This document shows, piece after piece, positions 46,401-57,300 of a stretch of 64,000 nt of DNA (position 1 is its first letter; every line of letters begins with the position of its first letter). Source of the stretch: Miscanthus floridulus (lineage: Eukaryota; Streptophyta; Magnoliopsida; Poales; Poaceae). Under the pieces are notes generated by a model. It was not told the DNA's origin and did not search any database. It saw only the letters and a program-made list of their open reading frames with translations. Made by a program: the position numbers and the translations under genes. The stretch spans positions 24,592,502-24,656,501 of the forward strand of contig NC_089591.1 in the NCBI RefSeq assembly GCF_019320115.1, in the 5' to 3' direction.

Positions 46401-47172
46401 CTTTTCCTCTTCATTGTGCAACTCTAGAACTCTACAGACTACAAAAATTGACATAATTAAAATCAATTACAGTATCATTCATGGAATTTCTAGATCGGAA
46501 CGATTGATTTGAGAATTGGAATTGGGATTTGGATATTACCACTGCTTCGGTAGTTCGGTGCTTCCTGAATCTTGATGGCGCTGCAGGCCTGCAACAGTGC
46601 AGCACCTGCGCCAGGCCCAGGCGGACGGCCACGGCCAGTGCGCCACCACGCCAGGCCCTAGGCTGGCCGGTGGGCAGCGGCGGGCGGGCCGCTGGTCCCA
46701 CACTCCCACCCCCGCACGACTGACAGCGAGAGCAGGGGAGGACGGCGGCGCCCAGCCGCCCAGCCCAGCGGCCGAGTGGGGATGGGGAGTTGGGGACTGC
46801 CGCTGGGGGCCTGGGGCGCTGGGCAGGACTGGCGCTGGGGGCTGACCGGCTGGGGCAGTGCCGCAGGCCCGCAGTGGGGCCTCGCCGCGACGGGTCGACG
46901 GTGAAACCGAGACGAGCGAGCCGAGGTCGAGCCGTCGAGGGGAGGCGGCGTCGCAGCGAGGCGCCGAGGCAGGAGCGGGGCAGCGGCAGCGGGCTTTCTG
47001 AGCGTCTGAGCGAGTCCGAGTCGGAGTTGTGAAGGATTTTCCTGGGCCGGAGTTACGAAGGATTCGGCCCAACGACTAGGGTCAGGCTGAAAACATACCT
47101 ATATTATAAAGGGAAATTTGGGCCACGCCTAGGGCCGTGGCCCTAGCGGCCCCAGGCCCAAATCCGCCCCTG
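43408..47172 (-). mobile_element. hAT transposon with intact ends and target duplication
   Basis: Perfect 8-bp duplications ACTGAGAG lie at 43400-43407 and 47173-47180. The terminal repeats are CAGTGGCGGAGC on the left and CAGGGGCGGATTTGG (reverse complement) on the right, with CGCCTAGGGCC subterminal motifs on both sides. The element is 3765 bp and holds a minus-strand transposase gene. Its right 0.5 kb, upstream of the gene, is GC-rich (about 46,560-47,030) and probably serves as promoter and 5' leader. Perfect duplications suggest a fairly young insertion or preserved ends. Confidence 0.93.
43873..46414 (-). pseudogene. hAT transposase, TTF zinc-finger type, two exons, frameshifted
   Basis: The start is at 46414 (MKRKRTLKCFFSPAPTPII), leading to an N-terminal low-complexity part that needs one or two frameshifts. 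A TTF-type zinc finger follows (SFQDAWFNHAWLEYSFVKD, then AAFCLYCYLFK). The catalytic region shows ILVDEARDASIKEQM, then an intron at about 45386-45279 (donor GAG/gtta, acceptor gtag), then RGQGYDGASNM and PGDTRWGSHHKTL. The C-terminal dimerisation block (LPVATAMVERAFSAMK, ELRSKMGGEWLNHRM) lies in another frame from about 44,066 because of a 1-bp shift, and ends at 43873. Such enzymes cut and paste the element in the nucleus. With three frame breaks this copy is probably inactive, though the motifs are well kept. Confidence 0.85.
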
Positions 47173-47332
47173 ACTGAGAGGACAAACGGACTGTTAAGTT
47201 GGATAGAGGTATGGGTAAAATGGACTTTTGCATGTCTCTTTGTCTCAACCTAGTTAGGATCCACTCTGGCATTGTGATATGGTATGCCACACAAAAATTG
47301 TGAGAATGTAGTGTTACTGTTAACGGTAGCAA

Positions 47333-47482
47333 ATATGTCCTCTATTAATTTTAAATTATAAGACGTCTTTATTTTTTTAGATACCTTGCTTTTGTTATGT
47401 ATGTAGATAAATATATAAGTGCATAATAAAAATTATGTACCTTGAGAAATTAAAACGTGTTATAATTTAAAACAGAGGTAGT
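47333..47482. mobile_element. Degenerate Stowaway-like MITE
   Basis: The left part (TTAATTTTAAATTATAAGACG) and right part (ACGTGTTATAATTTAAAACAG) are inverted copies, each ending in a CCTCT/AGAGG edge, as in the grass Stowaway group with AATTATAAGACGT ends. The boundaries are uncertain. Confidence 0.5.
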
Positions 47483-47489
47483 GGTTTAA

Positions 47490-47723
47490 GGACATATTTG
47501 GTTCACCTATGCCAGACTCGCCCTGAGACGTGGCCACGCCAAAGATACGACAGAGGATTTGTCGCCAAACATTTGGCGAACTGAGGCGCAAAAATAAACT
47601 ATTCGCGTGTGTTAAAGGCGGGCAACGCCACAACTCGAGGAACCAATCAAACAGCCGACTGACTTGTGGCACAAAAGCTACGTCGTGGTGTGGCATGGTG
47701 CGGCTGATGAACCAAATAGAGCT
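47490..47723. mobile_element. Tourist-like MITE, 234 bp
   Basis: TAA flanks lie at 47487-47489 and 47724-47726. The ends are GGACATATTTGGTTCA and, inverted, AGCTCTATTTGGTTCA. The 3-bp duplication and TTTGGTT ends indicate the PIF/Harbinger group. Confidence 0.65.
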
Positions 47724-47726
47724 TAA

Positions 47727-48342
47727 AACTGCCAATCGGATAGTGGGTCTATGGCCCCGTTCGGCTGGCAGAATCTTGGCTGAAATGGACTGGTTTTGTG
47801 AGAGAGAAATACTGTTTGACTGGATGGATGAACAGTAAAATGAGTGGGGAACCAGCCGGCTGGTCTGAACTTTCAGACCAGCGAACGCCCTCTATGTCAG
47901 TGACAAATACAGTCTGGGTTCACAAAAGAATACTGCTATGTTCGTTTGAATTTAGTGCGCTCTCACAATATTTCAACATAAGCTAACTTTCAACGTAAGC
48001 CAACTTCCAGTATAAGAGAACAGTGTGCACAATTATAGAAACCTATCAGTTAAATTTGCTCATATTGAACAAGTTTATAGTAAATAATAGTATTATTAAT
48101 ATCTCTAAACAAATTTATTATAAAAATATATTCTATAACAAATATAACGATACTTATTAATATTTTTATATAATTTTAGTTAACCTCGAAACGTGAGAAT
48201 TGTAATTTTTTTTAGACGAGGGAGTCCTAGCTAAAAAATCTCCTCCAATGAGTATTGTTCTAAGGCAGTCAGGACTCAGGCGCCATAGCTCTGCTCCAGA
48301 GTGGGCACCCGTCACCCGTGGGCACGACGAGATTCGGCGGGG
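47727..48342 (+). promoter_or_regulatory. Upstream region of the prolyl 4-hydroxylase gene
   Basis: The left part (about 47,750-47,890) holds GGCCCCGTTCGGCTGGC with a later CCAGCCGGCTGG, typical of another short MITE. An AT-rich stretch to 48,180 follows, then a GC-rich leader just before the ATG at 48343. A TATA box cannot be chosen with confidence among several AT-rich candidates. Confidence 0.4.
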
Positions 48343-51300
48343 ATGGCGCGGTGGCGGGCACGGCGCCTGCTGCCTCTGGTCACCTTCGTCACACTCGGCA
48401 TGATCCTTGGTGAGCACGCACCGCGCCTCCATCTACTCCCCTCGTTTCGCCCGGCGGCTCCTGCGGTCCCTCGGTTTGCGTTCTCTTGTCTCAGCTTGGC
48501 TTCTTACTGGATCGAGTCTGAGCGTGGCTCGGGCTAGTTGGGGGAGGCGGCGGAATGTCGAGCATGCTTCTCTCTGGCTGCTCAGGTGCCCGTGAACTGT
48601 CAGTTTCCCCGTTAAATCTGACGCATCTGTGCGCGATTAGTGGTTTGCGTAGGCGCGTAGGGTAAATCGCGGAAATTCTACTCCATTCAGGCTCTACGCA
48701 TCTACACCCCTCATCAGATTCACTTCGGAGCAGTTACAGTTTGCCGGAGTGGATGCGGCTTCAGTGTAGGTCAGTTTAAGGAGGCATTGAACTTGGTGTC
48801 GTGACGAAGCATGGTTGCTTTGGGCGTCATGGCATGCACGATGCCCTCTGTAGTTTTTAATGTTCTTCATGTGATTAGCTTCAGCATCTAGTTTCACAAT
48901 GCTTCTCTTATCCTCAAATACTGGTTTCTTAACTCCAGCTAGTATTTTACAAAATTGTGTAGATCTTACATAATTCAGTAATTTTATTTTAGTTTCATTT
49001 TGCTTCCTTTTCCATGAATGCAGGATCTTTGCTTCAGTTAGCATTTCACCATCGACTAGATGGCTATTCACGTATGTGTCCCCTCCCTATTTTGCTGAAC
49101 TCCAATATGCACGCTTGGGTGTCTTTTCTCATTTATTTTGCATTATAATACACATTCTGTTATTTTTGTTTCTATTTTGTAATATAAAATTCTCTACCTG
49201 TTTATTCCCTTGTATTCAACTTTCGTTTAGGTTCCCTTTGAGTGTGTGTCACTGAACTTTCTTTTTTATGCATCACAAATATAGTGCACGCAGATAGTGA
49301 TCCAGAGGCTGGTCTTCTTCGCCTTGGATATGTAAGTTCTGGTATCACATTCATGCCTTAAGCTGTATAATCTCCATAAATATTATGTATGCGTGAGGCA
49401 TAGATTGTTTTCTCTCGAACGCACAGCGTTATATTAAGAAGTTAGGAATCTAAGAAGACTCATACAAGCCCATTAGGGTATGATTTACATGAGTGACTGG
49501 CCAATATAGTTTTCATCTGGCTTATTTTGTTGCAATCCACCCTAACTGTATGTTTGGTTCGAGCTACTAAACTTTAGTAGCTACTAAACGGTTTAGTCAC
49601 TTTTAGTAACTCCAGAGTTACTAGAGAGGACTAAAGCTCTTTTAGTAGCTTTTAGTCATAGCGTTTGGTTGAAAAGTTACTAAAGTGACTAAAAGCTACT
49701 AAATTTAGTAGCTGCTAGGCAAACCAAACATGCCCTAAATGTCTTCACTAATCAGATACTGTTGCTGGACATTGTCTAGCTATTAATTTTTGCCAAAAAT
49801 GGGAACCATCAAATAGATTTAGAAGAGAAGCAATTTAAGATGGCAACTTCTAGTGTGAGGAATGTACTGAAACAAAGTGTAGTGGTAGTCTTAGCCTTTC
49901 TATTTCTTTTTTATGAAATTCTGTGCAGGTCACTAGAGAAAAGTATCTTGAATTCTTGGTAAAATTTGCTAGATCAGTATAATTTGAGAACTTGTCAGCT
50001 TGTGGCATGAATGATGTTGGATTCACTGTTTCAGTCATGAAACATAATTGCATAGGTTTTTTTTTTCCAAATAATTTCAGTTACACTTACTAAAGGTCCA
50101 GTTTGGCATCTACCTATCCAGCATTTTCTTGTTTCTCACCAAATTTCCTTATAATTATAATGTGAAGGTGAAGCCTGAAGTTATCAGCTGGACGCCAAGG
50201 ATAATTGTTTTCCACAATTTTCTTAGTTCAGAGGTTTGTCCCTCTCTCTATAACCCCAAGGCATTAATGGTATGCACAGTCACTATGCATTCATAGCACC
50301 AACATAAATCATAGTAGGCAAGACCAGTGCCACTTAGATTCGTTTGCCTGCTGGAAAATGGAGTTATGTAGAACTGTAGATTGCTCTTATTGCTGGTAAC
50401 TTTTACATATGAACAGGAATGTTTGTTTCCAGTCCAGCAGTAGGTGAAGTGTGTTGTGCAGGAACAAAACGCAACTGCACACAATTTTTTTTTTTTAAAA
50501 TGGTTGGGAAAGAACTGAGCATTTTATAAAGGGGGCTATTGCGTTCTTGCCCCTATTTTGAATCTCAATTGTGATTTTACCCTCATTTTCTTCCACTTTG
50601 TGTTTTTACCCCTGCTTTTCCAAAACGAAGGTTCAGTTTACCCCTATTCCGTGAGCAGCAGGTAACGGTGTTAAAAAAGTTGAAAGATGACAAGTTTGCC
50701 CTTCCGAATATGCCCCTACTTTTTTGACAACTTTGTGATTGTACCCCTGTTTGATTACGTGTATATTTAAGCAGCATTTCGATAGATTTGAACAGAAATT
50801 TGCCAACAAAAATTTGATAGAAAATTGCTAACAAAATTTGGCACAAATTTATCAAAATTTTGACATCATGACACAAAAGCAAATAGGTAGTGATTGGCCT
50901 CATGCCCTCATCTTTACTTTAACTCATTACTTCTTGCCTGCCACACGGAAGCAATATTGGATTGCAATCAAATCAATTTTAACGGTGAGCTTTCTAATCG
51001 AAGCAAATCCATCAGGCATCAGCTGCACGCAACATCTATCTATGGGCAGCCATACTATCTCAGCCATTTTGGATCAGTAGACCAAATCCCACCAAATCCC
51101 ATCGGATGAAAAATTTTGTACCTAGGCAACACCAAATCATAGCTCTGGACCTGTCAGCCTCCGGCTCCATTGCCTGGCCGCACACGCCCACTCGACGCAC
51201 GCCGCCCGACGGGCCCGCTGTTGGCCTTCCGCCGCCGCCGCACCCAGCCATCCGCTAGAGTTGAGAGAGAGAGGCGGGTCTTCGGCTCCATGGTCGGCTG

Positions 51301-54300
51301 CTTTCACGAGACGCGCACTCGCGACGCCGGCCAAGCCGCGCGCACCCGCGCCAAGCAGAGCCGCGTGCCTAGCTGCGCGCCCACGTTAGGCTAAGCCGCG
51401 CGCGCCCGCGCCGCTTTCTCCGCCTGGCCGCACGCGCCCGCTCGCCGCGCCCACCCGACGGCCTGACGCTGCCCTTCCGCCACCACCGCCGTCGCACCCA
51501 GCCGCCCGCTGCCTGCTAGCTTTGAGAGGGACGACCCTGAGAGAGATGACCGAGAGATAAGTGGTAAGTTTGTCTTTTCATAGGGCTTTTGTTAATTTTT
51601 AATTGCTTTGATCCGGATGTAGATAACTGAGTTAAGAATTGGGGTAAACGGTGCCTTCATTTTGGAAAAGTAGGGGTAAAAACACAAAGTGGAAGAAAGT
51701 GGGGGTAAAATCACAATTCGGGTTTGAATAGGGGCAAAAACACACTATCTGTGCTTCACATGTTGCTTGGTTACATTGCACATTTGATGTTGCGAATCGA
51801 TACTATGGGAAGGCAATGATTTGATCCACTAAAAGAATTTGTTAGAGGGAGGAGATTGTTGATGCATTAAGAAGTTTGTTTGGGAGGGTTTTTTTGGTAT
51901 TTGGTTAGAGGTTCTTGGGAAGTTTTGGAGGAATGGGACGAATGAACCTACTCCATCTTTCAATCTCAGTTTGCTGCATATAGTAGTTGACTATGTTATG
52001 ATACATGAGCTAATTTGGTTAGACATGAATTAGATCCAATCGCTTTAGATTGCCAAGAAAGTTGACCAAAGTCCCTGCAAAGTATCATGTGGGGCCACCA
52101 CTACACGCACCGCACCAGCGCCAGAGACGCACCCAGGGCTGCGAACGCCGTGCCACCCGAGCCAACAGCGCCGTAGTGCACGCGGTCATCGCGTCTACAC
52201 GATCAGTTTGATAGTGTGGCCAATCTAGGCCTTAATTGTAGTTGTTTCCTTCTGAGGTTGTTAGAGGGAAAGCCCTATTTACTTGTTGTAACCGTGTGAC
52301 CAGACTCAAGCAATATCAGTTATCTCCTTCCTTAGTCTTCCTCTTCTCCAAAATAGGTCATCGGGGGTAAAACCTTGCCACAACCCTAACGATCGGGGCT
52401 ACGAACTCCGTAGCCGCAGTCGACCGACCTACGACCTTGACACCCTTTACAACCTGGTATTATGTTCCAGGCGTTACTTGCTGTAGCCGCCCACCGCACC
52501 ATCGTCGCCACCATGCTCCGCTTTCGCCCCGCCCACCCCGCACCGCATGTCCGCCATGGGTAACAATGGCACCAACAACGACGACGTGAAGGCCGCGCTC
52601 GCCTCCCTTACGGAGACCCTCAAATCCTTGCAGACCGCCGTCGAAAGCAACTCCCAAGCGATCCAACGCCTGGATGCGTCGCGCCCACAGTCATCGTCAT
52701 CGGACGCGAAGCCTGCGTTGGGCGAGCACCACAACGATCATCCCCCACGTTTCCAGAAGATGGACTTTCTGAAGTTTGACGGCAAGTCCAATCCCCTCGC
52801 CTTCATCAATCGTTGCGATTCGTACTTTTCAATAGCGCATCAAGGAGGTGTGGATGGAGTTGTACAACCTGGAGGAGGTGGCGCAATTGTGGTATATCCA
52901 AGTCTAATAGGACAAGGGTATGCCGTCGTGGCGGTGCTTCAACGAGCTCTTTCACCTCTGCTATGGTCCACCCCTGCGCTCCAATCCCCTCGGCGTGTTG
53001 GTGGAGTGCAGGTGCACGGGCTCCGTTCTCGAGTACTAAGACCGCTTCGAGGCACTGCTACCTCATGTGGGCACCCTTACCGACGCCTAGCAGGTACAAC
53101 TCTTCACCGCCGGCCTCCTGCCGCCCCTTAGCCTCGATGAAGAAGTCCACAATCTGCAATCCTTTGCCGCCGTGATGAGCCTAGCCCGCAAGCTCGAGCT
53201 CCGGGATCAGTGCGCGGTTGTCAACGCGTCTCCACCAGCCACGCGCGGTCAGGGCCGTGGCTTGTTGCTGGCGCCGCAACCGCGCTTGGCCCTGCCGGCA
53301 CCCTACACCGCACCAACGACACCCAACACCGCACCACTAGCACCGACGACGGTCCCCGTGGAGGGCTGCCGGTCAAGCGTTTGTCCCTGGCCAAGATGGA
53401 GGAACGGCGCCGCCTTAGCCTCTGTTACAATTGTAAACGAGAAGTTTGAGCGTGGCCATCACAAGATGTGCCAGCGCCTCTTCCTCCTAGATAGCGCGGA
53501 CGAGGAGACTCCGGTCAACGACACAGTGGCGGAGGGGGTTTCGCACATTTCCCTTCACGCCATCTCCGCGGTCTGCATGAGTGAGACCATGCAGATGCAC
53601 GTCCAGCTCGGTGGCGGCACCCTGCTCGCTTTCCTCGTCACGCGCTCGACCCACAATTTCATCTCCGAGGAGGCGGTACGGGGCACCTCCCCTAGCTGGA
53701 ACACCATGGCGACATGAAGGTGACCGTGGCCAATGGTGAGCGCGTCCCCTGCCTGTGCGTGTTCCGCCAGACAACCTTCTCCATCGCCGGCGAGGTCTTC
53801 CAGGCAGACCTGTTCGCTCTTCCTCTTGCTGGCTGCGACGTCGTCCTGGGCACCCAGTGGCTTTGCCTCGTTGGGGCCCATCCTATGCGATTTCGGCGCC
53901 CTCACCATGTCCTTCTGGCGCCGGGATCACCGCGTGAGCTGGCGCGATGTCGCAGGTCCACCTAACCTGGCCCTCCAGCTCTTCACCGGTGATAACCTCC
54001 TGGAGGCTCTGCTCGTCGAGTTCTCCATCTTCGATGTGCCCCACTGTCTCCCGCCGCCGTGCTTCCACGACCACAACATCACCTTGGTCTAGGAGGCACA
54101 GCGGGTTGCCGTCAGACCCTACCGCTATCCAGCGACCCATAAGGACAAACTGGAGCGTCAGTGCGCCACCATGCTAGACCAGGGCTAGATCCGCTGCAAC
54201 TCGTCCGCCTTCTCACCGGTGCTCCTCGTCAAGAAGGCCGACGGCTCATGGCGCTTTTGTGTCAACTACAGGGCCCTCAATGCCATCACGGTGAAGGACG

Positions 54301-57300
54301 CCTTCCCGATCCTTGTCGTCGATGAGCTCCTGGATGAGCTGCACGGCGCCAAGTTCTTCACGAGGCTCGATTTTGGCTTGGGCTACCATTAGGTGCGCAT
54401 GAACTCGGTGGATGTGGACAAGACGGCGTTTCGCACCCACAATGGCCTCTACGAGTTCCTCGTCATGCAATTTGGCCTGTGCAACGCGCTGGCAACCTTC
54501 CAGGCTCTCATGAACGACGTCCTGCGCCCATTCCTATGCCGGTTCGTTCTTGTCTTTTTCGATGACATCCTCATCTTCAGCAACTTGTGGACCGATCATC
54601 TTTGCCACATCCGCGCCGTCCTCGGTACCTTACGCTAGCACCACCTCTTCGTCAAGCAGTCCAAGTGCGTGTTCGGCGTCACCTCCATCGCGTACTTGGG
54701 CCACATCATTTCGGCGGACGGCGTGGCCATGGATCCGGCCAAGGTCCAAGCCATGTGTGACTGGCCCCTCCCTCGCTCGGCGCGCGCAGTCCCGAGGTTC
54801 CTTGACCTGTCGGGACACTACCGCAAGTTTGTGTGACTATGACACCATCGCCGCTCCTATACAAGGATGGTTTCGTGTGGATCGATGCCGTCACCGAAGC
54901 TTTTGAGGCGTTGAAGACGGCAATCACGACGGCGCCGGTGCTGGTCGTCCCCAATTTCGGCCAACCCTTCATCATGGAGTGTGATGCGTCCTCCCATGGG
55001 TTTGAGGTAGTATTCATCCAGGACAAGATCCCTGTCGCCTTCTTCAGCTGCCCCGTCGTGCCCGCCACTGCTCCCTAGCTGCGTATGAGTGCAAACTAAT
55101 CGGGATCGTCCACGCCATACGCCACTGGAGGTCGTATCTCTGGGGTCATCGCTTCCTTGTGAGAACTAACCATTATAGTTTGAAATTCCTCCTTATTAGT
55201 GCCTGGCTACGATCCTGCAACATCATTGGGTGGGCAAGCTGCTGGGGTTCGACTTTGCTGTCGAATACAAGCCCGGCGCCACAAACACCGTCACTAATGC
55301 CCTATCCCGTCGGGACATGGAAGACAGTGCTCTTCTTGCCATCTCGGGCCCCCGCTTCGACTTCATCGAGCGCCTCTGCCAAGCACAGGCCTCGGATGCG
55401 GCCCTGGTGGCCCTTTGGGACGAGATAGCTGCGGGCCAGCACGCCGTGCCGTCATGGTGGCGTACGACTCCCGCCTCTACATCGCCTCGATGTCGCCCCT
55501 GCTCACCGTCCTTGATGACGGCCATGAGGGCGTGCAACGCACCCTGCGCCGGGACTTTCACTCCCCTAACCTTTGCCGCACGGTGCACGAATACATCCGC
55601 ATCTGTGCCACTTGTCAGCGCTACAAGTCGGAGCACCTCCACCCGGCGGGACTGCTCATGCCACTGTCGGTGCCGACGTGGATGTGGGCTTGTAGACAGG
55701 TAGAGAAGTTTGGGAGAATCTCCACACTTCCATTGTGTGTGTGTGGGGGGGGGGGGGTGCCACGCTAGCTATAAATAAGCCTAATACCCGCCCGCAGTCG
55801 TAGTGGGAGGATCACGAACGTACAGACTGGGGCAAAAATTCGAAAACAGCTGTATGGGGAGACCCTTGGTCATGATGTCAGCGAACTGGTGTGCCGAAGG
55901 GACATGGAGAACGCGAACTTGTCCCAGAGCAACCTTCTAGTGGACGAAGTGGATGTCGATCTCTATATGCTTGATACGACGATGATGGACGGGGTTGGCG
56001 GTCATATAGACAACGCTAACATTGTCGCAGTAGACGATCGTCGCCAAGTGAACCGAGACGTGCAACTCCTGGAGTTGCCGTAGCCAGCAGCACTTGGCCA
56101 CCACATGGGCCACAACACGGTACTTTGCCTCAGCACTGGAGTGGGACATCGTAGTTTGGCTCTTGGACTAGGACACCAGATTGTCGCCGAGGAAGACGCA
56201 GAAGCCGGAGGTGGAGCGGCGTGTGTTGGTGCAACCCGCCCAGCCAGCGTCGGAGTAGGCGGTGAGCTGGCCGACGGGTCTAGTGCCCAGGTGAAGACCG
56301 GCGAAGAGGGAGCCCTTGATGTAGCGGAGAATGCGCTTGATCAGCACAAGGTGAGGCTCGTAGGGATCAATCATGAACAAGCACACCTGCTGAACAACAT
56401 ATGCCAAATCAGGCCGTGTCAAAGTGAGATACTAGAGGGCACCTGCGAGACTATGGTACTCGGAGGGGTCAGCGACCGGGGCGCCTGTGGTGGCGGACAG
56501 CTTGTTCCGCGCATCCACGGGCATGGCAGTGGGATGGCATTCATACATGCCAGCCCGTCAGAGAAGATCGATGGCGTACTGATGCTGCGACAAGAACAAC
56601 CCCAAGCTGTCGTGCGTCATGGAGATGCCAAGGAAGTAGTGAAGGTCGCCAGGATCCGTCATAGCGAACTCGGAGTGGAGACGTGTCGTGATGAGCTATA
56701 GCAACTCACGGGCCGACGCCGTGAGAATGATGTCGTCGACATAGAGGAGTAGGTATACGACGCGATCTCTGTCCTTGTAGACAAACATAGATGCGTCAGA
56801 CTTGGACGCAGTGAAGCCCATGCTGCTGATGTACGTGGCGAAGCGCTGGTTGGCAGGCCCTGGGTGCCTGCTTGAGCCCGTACAAGGACTTCTGCAGCAG
56901 ACAAACATAGTCAGGTTTGGCGGGGTCAACGAAGCGGGATCGCTGCTGGCAGTAGACAGTCTCCTCGAGGTGGCCATGGAGAAAGGCGTTCTTCATGTCC
57001 AGCTGATGGATGGGCCAGGTACGCGAGGCGGTGATGCTGAGGACGGCATAGATCGTCGCCAGTTTGACAACCGGGCTGAACGTCTCGTTGTAGTTGACGC
57101 CGGCCTGTTGTGAGAAGCCGCGGACCACCCAGCGCGCCTTGTGCCGAGCGAGGGAGCCGTCGGAGTGGTACTTGTGCCTGAACAGCCATTTGCCAGTGAC
57201 TACATTGGCACTAGGCGGTCGAGGTATACGACGTCAGGTACTGTTGGTGATGAGAGCATTGTACTCGACCATCGCAGCACGCCAGTTGGGATCGGAGAGG

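Noticed and set aside
46536..47072. 178-codon minus-strand ORF in the hAT element
   Set aside because: GC-rich leader between terminal repeat and transposase start. The sequence is Pro/Arg/Ala-rich without a domain, and other frames are equally open.
55745..55757. Poly-G run considered as a telomeric or regulatory G-quadruplex array
   Set aside because: A single homopolymer within an LTR, not a repeated G-tract array.
56105..56701. 198-codon plus-strand ORF
   Set aside because: It is the shadow of the copia RT/RNase H frame on the minus strand.
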